Made by a program: the position numbers and the translations under genes. Source: Stenocarpella maydis (Eukaryota; Ascomycota; Sordariomycetes; Diaporthales; Diaporthaceae). Taken from it: DNA of 64,000 bases. This document shows, in pieces, positions 58,392-64,000 of the stretch (its first letter is position 1; the number at the start of each line of letters is the position of its first letter). The notes beneath the pieces were generated by a model. It saw nothing but the letters and a program-made list of their open reading frames with translations. It did not search any database and was not told the origin of the DNA. The stretch lies in contig NQMI01000013.1 of assembly GCA_002270565.1 (NCBI GenBank), forward strand, positions 1-64,000, written 5' to 3'.

Positions 58392-59342
58392 GGGTGTTTG
58401 TGTTTATTGCTCGAGATCATCCTCCAGTGAAAGCACTATTAGTTCCTGGCCCGCATCACGCATTTATGCAGGGTAGCTACGGCGATGCGGAAAGACTCTT
58501 GGAATACCTCAAAATTTAGTGCGGAGTCCGAAGCTGCGAGAGCCTGTTTGGAGTCGCAAGGGAGTAGAGCAGAAGCCAATGTATCAGCAGGTAACTGAGT
58601 AGGCGTATACTACCTCTGACACACGGGGACCCCTGAGGCAAAGTTAACCATAGAACATGTTGATCTTCGCTTAACTATGTAGCCACGGTACATGGACTAG
58701 TGAGTCGCACTGCAGGGCTGGGGCAATTTATTATGATGGAAGCGACTGGCGTTCCCTACCAAGAAATGGAGACATACCCGTGGACGCGCATCATTCTCGA
58801 TTGGGCCTCAAAGGTGCTTGTGACCTTGGACCGTGCTAATCCGTACCCACGCACGATCACGCGCCTGCCGGAGTTGTAGTTGGCCAGACCCGGGCAGATT
58901 GGTATCAGAGTACAAGAGGAGTAGACTTCAATCAAATACGCCCTTATTTCTGAACCGGGCTACGATACCCGAGACACAAGAACTTGGCAGTTGGCCAGAG
59001 AGGACCAGACAGGGGTGTAGTATGATCTTGACAAGTATCGCCGAGCCGCCTCCCTGGTTATTTATCGACCTGCCCGTGGGACCCCATCGACCACAAGACA
59101 AGGCGAGCTCTAGGTCTCCCCCGACAGGTGCCTTGCCGAGACGCGCAGTCGGTCGCGCGGTAAATCCCAGCGTCGCATCCGGTCTTTTACCCGTGCAAGT
59201 CACCCGCCGATCCCCTAGTAAATCACGGTCCGTCCCTGACTACATGCCGCCTAGGTCAATGCCCGATGAGCGGCCATGGCGCCGTCATCAGTAGCGGGAA
59301 TGCGAGGCAGCTAACAACTGTTGTTCGGGCAAACAAGCGTTA
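58392..59342. other. Intergenic, no gene seen
   Basis: About 0.95 kb; a 153-codon plus-strand frame (58833-59294) has no codon bias or motif and was not accepted. Confidence 0.4.
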
Positions 59343-59741
59343 TGGGTGGTGACAACAGTTGTTAAGCAGACAATCGGTTGTTCAGCAGATGACAGCTCTA
59401 ATTGCCTACCTAATACAGGGCTATTTAAGGAAGGGCTTCCTTATTAAGCCTAGTGCTAAGGCACACACACACACACATATATATATAAATTATAATCTCC
59501 ATAGTCTCTATAGACTATAGTCAGGCCTATAATCAAGCCAATAAAATGTAAATAAATAGTTGGGTGGGCGATGAGAGGTCTGTACTCTAGTTGGGCATGG
59601 GCCTCTTTTGCCTTTTAACGCCAGGTGGAGGGTTCAGCCAATCAGAGGCCATGCTTAGCAACAACCGTTGTCTGCTTTATAACCATATTTATTTGAACAA
59701 CGGTTGGTTTGGCTAGGTAAACAACCGTTGTTGCCACCCTG
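59343..59741. mobile_element. MITE-like element with TA flanks
   Basis: About 400 bp with imperfect terminal inverted repeats: TGGGTGGTGACAACAGTTGT at the left against CAGGGTGGCAACAACGGTTG read inward from the right, each bordered by TA (59341-59342 and 59742-59743), as expected for Tc1/mariner/pogo-type insertion. Extra copies of an ACAACSGTTGTT word lie inside both ends, and the centre holds an AC run followed by an AT run (59462-59488). There is no open frame, so it would be a non-autonomous element. TIR limits are my reading and could be off by a few bases. Confidence 0.55.
59462..59488. repeat. (AC)n(AT)n microsatellite
   Basis: AC run passing into an AT run within the MITE-like element. 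Confidence 0.75.
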
Positions 59742-60189
59742 TAAATCCCGGGACTGACCCTTTGAACGAAAGAGGCACACGCTCCGAGGCCACAATCAAG
59801 AGCAGACAATGCGAATCTGACGCATAGACTGATGCGTGTCCATTCCATCCGACACACCAGAAACAAAATCCCAGCAGATTTAGCGCAACGCCAGCCAGGT
59901 CCAGCATCGATACCACCTCGTGGACAAGAGTGAGTTCTTTCCTCGACGACATATTGCACTCATACGGCCTGTTGATAACCTTCGGCCTCAGCGATAGCCA
60001 GGCAGACAGACGCGCCCCCCCCCCTCCTCTCTCCTCCCCCGCTAGCTCTCGCACCTTGCCTGCATGGAGGTGTGCTCATCTGTCAAGTCAGCTTGAGGTT
60101 GTTCTTCAAACAAGGCCCAAGGGGCTGGAGCGGGCGGAGGGGACGCAGCGGCCTGCATGTATGCACACCCAGTTAACTAGTGACAATGT
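59742..60189. other. Intergenic, 3' of the RHS gene
   Basis: About 450 bp, no biased frame; a run of nine C near 60017-60025. Confidence 0.4.
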
Positions 60190-63100
60190 TCAGAGCTCGG
60201 TAATCAGCGGAGGCAGGTCCTCATGCTCGCCGCTCAGCGTCCCCAGCCTGGACCTCAGCGCAGAGTTGGCCAGGTCAGAAACATCCATCTCGACGGCCGA
60301 GCTCGCCCCCGAAGAAAGGTCCCTGAACGCAACAAGCTCGGCCGCGCTGTCGTAGTAGATGTCGACCTGCCTCATCCTGTAGGCCTGCGCCCTCCCGCGC
60401 ACGCGCGACAGGAGCTGCCTCGCCCGGGCGCGGACGCGCGGCGACGCCTGCCTGTACTGCGCCTTGGCCCTGCCCGAGGCGTAGGTCCACGCCGCGCCGG
60501 CCGCGAACCCCCTGAGCATGGCCCCGCCGACCGCCAGCGGGTTGACCGGCTCGCCCAGCAGGACCGGCCGGGCGATGGCCTGCGCGCCGCTGTTGACGGC
60601 GCCCGAGATGCCGCTGGCCAGCGCCTCCTGCGCCAGCGGGCTCAGGGGCGAGCCGCCGTACCGGGCACTGGCCGCCCACGCCTTGGCCGTGGGCTCCATC
60701 AGCTTGCCCGCCGCGCCGCCGACCGCGCCCGTCAGCGCGTCCACGAGGGCGTTGGCCCCCGTGTAGCTCGAGCCCTGCATCCCGGCCGTGACCGCGCCCC
60801 CGATGACGTTGCCCGCCGCCCCGCCTATGGCGGCCGAGGCGACCCCGATGACGGACGACGCCGTGGCGGCGGCCACCTCGCTGAGCCCGAAGAGCCCGAC
60901 GGCGGCGCCCAGGCTGGCCTCGACGGCGAGCGACACGCCGGCGGTGGCGATGGCCCCCACGACGGTGCCGACGGCGATGGCGGTGATGCCGGCGATGGCC
61001 TCCCACGACTGGCCCAGCGGGTCGAAGTTGTTGATCGGGTCGCCCTCGCAGTACGCGTAGCGGTTCTCCTGGTGGTTGCGGTCCATCGAGACGAACGCCA
61101 TCAGCCGCGGGCTGTAGTAGCGGGAGCGCAGGTACACCAGCCCGCTCGTCTGGTCCGTGAACTCCTGCCCGAACCCGAAGCTCGACGCCGTGTCGACGGG
61201 CGGCGAGGGCCTGGCCGTGCCGTAGGCGTCGTAGGTGATGGCGGTGTGGTGGTCCTGGCCTGCGACCAGCGCGGTGGAGCCCAGCGAGTCGAACAGGTAG
61301 TCCGGCGTCTTCTCGTCCGTGTAGCTTGCGACGATGGCCTTGGAGCCGGAGAAGACGCTCGTCTTGGTGCCCTGCCCGCCGCCCTTGGTGACGGTCATGG
61401 AGTTGATCTTGCCGCTGTTGTAGTACATCTCGGCCGTGTCGGAGGGCCCCTTGCGGCGGGCGAGATAGTCGTCTGCCCGGTACTCGAAGCCCGACGTTGC
61501 GCCCGTTGTCTGGACCGAGACAAGGCGGTCCCGGTCGTCGAACTGGTATTGGTAGCCCTGGTTGTCGGTGAGCAGGCGCCCTAGCGTGTCGTACTTGAAC
61601 CCGGAATCGGTTCGCTGGTCGATGGCATTATACGTCATGCTGTTCATGTGGCCATCGACTGTGGCGGAAAGTACGTTGGAGTTGCCATCGTATGTATACG
61701 CCGTGCGGGCTAGGGCTCCCGAGCTGCGGCTGTCCGAGGTGATTTGCCCGAGGCCGTCATAGGTAAGATCGCGGTTGACGTTTAGATCTGGAGCAGTAGT
61801 CGACATTGTTGCAATCTTCTCGGCTCTCCCCTTTCCGTCGAGGGTGTAAGTCGAGTCCAGCAGCACGCTGCCATTGGAGTCCGTGGCGGTTGTCTTCCTC
61901 GGGCGGTTGAAGCCGTCGTACGCGATCTTGCTATCGTAGGGACGTCCTCCAGTGAGGCTGAAGCCGATGCATTGCCCCTCGCTGTGGTTGGCAGTGCCAT
62001 ATCGGTACGTCACTGTGTCCTGCTTGCATGATCGGCTGGAGACCTCTCCAAATGAGCCATATTGTGTCGTTCGAGCAATGCCGAAGACGTCTGTCTGCTT
62101 CACGAGACGGCTGTACCTGTCCAGGGAATTGACCTGGGTGAGGCCGTCCGAGTACGTGGTCTTCGCAAGCGTCCCGTCCAAGGTCGTCTCGTACTTGATG
62201 ACTTCGGCACCGTCCTTGACCTGGGTAAGACGGCCATCTGGGTTATAGGTGAGCTCCGTGGCGCTGGGGGGGTGCGTAGGATACGCCGTCTTGACGAACT
62301 GCCCCACGGCATCGCAGGTGGTGATCACTTCTGACTTGTCAAAACGCACAGTCTTGCTGAGCCAGCCGTTGGCGTCATAGTAGTTCTTCTCTTCCTGGCC
62401 AAGCTGGTTGCGAGTCACGGCGACTCGGTTGTTGCTGTCATATATGCTGACAGGGCCTTTGACTTGAAATGCCCTGCCGTCGGCATACCTCGTGTCCTTG
62501 AGCCAGGTATATGTATTGCCAAAGACATCATAGGTGAATTGGCGCTTGACCGAATCCTGACCCCCGCTGGTGGAACCCGTCATGGTGCGTGACTTGATGG
62601 TGGACTGAGGACCGTACTCAATATCTGTCTTTTCAAGCGCGACTTCATTCCCGGAAGTCTTGGGCCGCTGAATCAGAACCGTGCTGATCGGTCTCTTATT
62701 GCCATCGTAGGCAGTATTGGTCTCGAGGAGGTATGTCGTCAGCTCATCACTAGAGTCTGGATAGGTGACGACTTGGGTCTCATCGGAGCGTCCATTGAGT
62801 TGAGTAAGCGAGCGGACCTCGCCGTTCAGCTTTTTGGTGATTCTGACGTTGACGTCGTCATATTCTGAGCTCAGGACGTTGTTTCTCGCATCGGTTACCG
62901 TCAGTGTGCGGGACAAGGCGTCGTAGGTGTGTTTTGTCACAAGACCCAGGTTATCCGTCGACTCACGGACTCGTGAGAGGAAGTCGTAAGTCTGGCGCAT
63001 CAACAGCCTGTTGGCGTCTGACGAGGTGGACTGCGTCGGATCCCCGTTGTCGAGGATCTCGGATTCACGGCCCAGGACGTCGTACTTCGTAAGCTTGACG

Positions 63101-64000
63101 TAGCCCATGGGCGACTTCACGCTCTCCGAGCCGCCGTTTGGCCCGACCGTGTAAGTGTTTGTGGTGACGTGACCCAGGGCGTCAGTGTGCTTGACCAGCC
63201 TGCAGATGTTGTCGTACTCGAACGTCTCGGTCTGCCCCAGGGGCAAGGCCTTGCTCGTCATGGGTCCTGCGTACTTGCGCATGTCGTATTTGATGACGGT
63301 GGCATTTCTGTCAGCATCGTACGATGTCTGAGTGAGTGTGCCGTTGCCAAACGAGTACGAGATCCTGTTCGTCACCGTGCTAACGCTTCCGTCAGGCACT
63401 GGCGCGTCCGGGGCCCAGGCAAGGGTATCAACGATGGCCCTGCCCTGGGTGTCATACTCATACGAGTGCTTGGTCCATGGCTTGAGCGGCTGGCCAGCAC
63501 CGGGGAGGAAGAAGGCCGTCGTGGAAGCCACAGCCTTTCCGTCATCGGTTGGTATGTTGACTGTCTGGTCCTCGGACTTCGTGATCTCATCTCTATGGAC
63601 AGACATGGCCACAAGCTGAATGTTGCAAGAGGTTGTGACATATTGATTCGTCGTTGTCGTCTGCTTGACGTAGCCCCTTCCAGGGACGTCCAGCTCCGTG
63701 GTGGTCTCCGTCACGTTGCCATACTCATTGTATTCAGCACTAGAACGTGTGAGGGCATGCCAGCTTGGTTCTCCCGCAGGGTTTGTGTTGTTGAAGACTT
63801 CCGTAATCTTTGGATAATTGTACGCGGTGGTTCTCGCTTGCTCGTCGATCGGAATGTCATATTCATAGGTAGTCTGATAGGCTTCCACGAACTCGCCTTG
63901 ACTGTTGAGATCATACTTGATCTGTCGAACAGGGAGGTGGTAGTTGTTGAAATACGTGGTGGTCCTGGAAGCCCCCCTGTCGTCCTCGCCGTCAAGGTAT
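60190..64000 (-). CDS. RHS/YD-repeat protein, start beyond right edge
   Basis: A single intronless frame open from the right edge to 60190, at least 1269 residues; the ATG is outside (the first apparent start at 63888 is a GTG). Dozens of YD-type repeats (YDxxGRL..., for example YDVLGRESEI, YDALSRTLTVTD, YDTLGRLLTDNQG) fill about the first 1000 residues. The RHS core follows: SGLVYLRSRYYSPRLMAF, then NRYAYCEGDPINNFDPLG at about 61012-61067. This is the arrangement of bacterial Rhs and Tc-toxin C subunits, in which the repeats form a hollow shell and a core aspartyl protease releases the C-terminal domain. The last 273 residues are Gly/Ala-rich and hydrophobic, then basic; no known effector motif is recognised. 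Codon use is GC-rich and fungal-like. Probably a horizontally acquired gene; activity is unknown. Confidence 0.85.
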   Translation of the reverse strand, partial: YLDGEDDRGASRTTTYFNNYHLPVRQIKYDLNSQGEFVEAYQTTYEYDIPIDEQARTTAYNYPKITEVFNNTNPAGEPSWHALTRSSAEYNEYGNVTETTTELDVPGRGYVKQTTTTNQYVTTSCNIQLVAMSVHRDEITKSEDQTVNIPTDDGKAVASTTAFFLPGAGQPLKPWTKHSYEYDTQGRAIVDTLAWAPDAPVPDGSVSTVTNRISYSFGNGTLTQTSYDADRNATVIKYDMRKYAGPMTSKALPLGQTETFEYDNICRLVKHTDALGHVTTNTYTVGPNGGSESVKSPMGYVKLTKYDVLGRESEILDNGDPTQSTSSDANRLLMRQTYDFLSRVRESTDNLGLVTKHTYDALSRTLTVTDARNNVLSSEYDDVNVRITKKLNGEVRSLTQLNGRSDETQVVTYPDSSDELTTYLLETNTAYDGNKRPISTVLIQRPKTSGNEVALEKTDIEYGPQSTIKSRTMTGSTSGGQDSVKRQFTYDVFGNTYTWLKDTRYADGRAFQVKGPVSIYDSNNRVAVTRNQLGQEEKNYYDANGWLSKTVRFDKSEVITTCDAVGQFVKTAYPTHPPSATELTYNPDGRLTQVKDGAEVIKYETTLDGTLAKTTYSDGLTQVNSLDRYSRLVKQTDVFGIARTTQYGSFGEVSSRSCKQDTVTYRYGTANHSEGQCIGFSLTGGRPYDSKIAYDGFNRPRKTTATDSNGSVLLDSTYTLDGKGRAEKIATMSTTAPDLNVNRDLTYDGLGQITSDSRSSGALARTAYTYDGNSNVLSATVDGHMNSMTYNAIDQRTDSGFKYDTLGRLLTDNQGYQYQFDDRDRLVSVQTTGATSGFEYRADDYLARRKGPSDTAEMYYNSGKINSMTVTKGGGQGTKTSVFSGSKAIVASYTDEKTPDYLFDSLGSTALVAGQDHHTAITYDAYGTARPSPPVDTASSFGFGQEFTDQTSGLVYLRSRYYSPRLMAFVSMDRNHQENRYAYCEGDPINNFDPLGQSWEAIAGITAIAVGTVVGAIATAGVSLAVEASLGAAVGLFGLSEVAAATASSVIGVASAAIGGAAGNVIGGAVTAGMQGSSYTGANALVDALTGAVGGAAGKLMEPTAKAWAASARYGGSPLSPLAQEALASGISGAVNSGAQAIARPVLLGEPVNPLAVGGAMLRGFAAGAAWTYASGRAKAQYRQASPRVRARARQLLSRVRGRAQAYRMRQVDIYYDSAAELVAFRDLSSGASSAVEMDVSDLANSALRSRLGTLSGEHEDLPPLITEL

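Noticed and set aside
60223..61584. 453-codon plus-strand frame opposite the RHS gene
   Set aside because: Antisense shadow of the GC-rich 3' part of the RHS gene; no motif.
1..64000. CRISPR arrays or bacterial operons
   Set aside because: No regularly spaced direct repeats; genes have spliceosomal introns and fungal promoters.

Overview
The window looks like nuclear DNA of a filamentous ascomycete, most likely a sordariomycete-type Pezizomycotina. The basis is short introns (about 55-435 bp, most 60-125 bp) with GTRAGT-like donors and CTRAY branch points, GC-rich third codon positions, pyrimidine-rich 5' regions, and genes typical of such fungi: a Cdc7/SepH septation kinase, Ice2, a PTC2/3-type phosphatase and a Fol3-type dihydrofolate synthase. 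The species cannot be named from sequence alone. Gene models were built by hand from reading frames and splice signals; wherever exon lengths are given, the joined frame was checked to stay open.

Layout. 1-10.8 kb: secreted and ER functions (an aspartic protease cut by the left edge, a small secreted four-cysteine protein, a CE1 acetylxylan esterase, Ice2). 12.4-30.6 kb: an accessory tract with a decayed phenol-hydroxylase-like flavoprotein, an intact sedolisin, an intact five-exon FAD monooxygenase, an intact PsiD-like aromatic amino acid decarboxylase, a broken P450, a 2EXR protein with a 13-G run, an orphan exon, a zincin-like HExxH protein broken at a 9-G run, and an SDR broken at a 5-G run. 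31.1-31.6 kb is a sharply bounded AT-rich island. 32.5-57.2 kb is a conserved block: SepH, two unnamed conserved proteins, Fol3, a DUF218 protein, an alpha/beta hydrolase and a PP2C phosphatase. 57.5-64 kb is accessory again: a broken phosphotransferase (APH-like) gene, a roughly 400-bp MITE-like element with TA flanks, and a very large intronless RHS/YD-repeat gene that runs off the right edge.

How the genes may work together. The left genes suit breakdown of plant wall polymers and protein. The neighbours FAD monooxygenase, PsiD-like decarboxylase and P450 remnant resemble the parts of an aromatic-amine (tryptamine-like) pathway that has lost at least one enzyme; this is inference. The most unusual gene is the RHS-repeat protein, a bacterial-style architecture with an unrecognised glycine/alanine-rich C-terminal domain. 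A second oddity is splicing: four modelled introns begin with GC instead of GT, three of them forced by reading frame.
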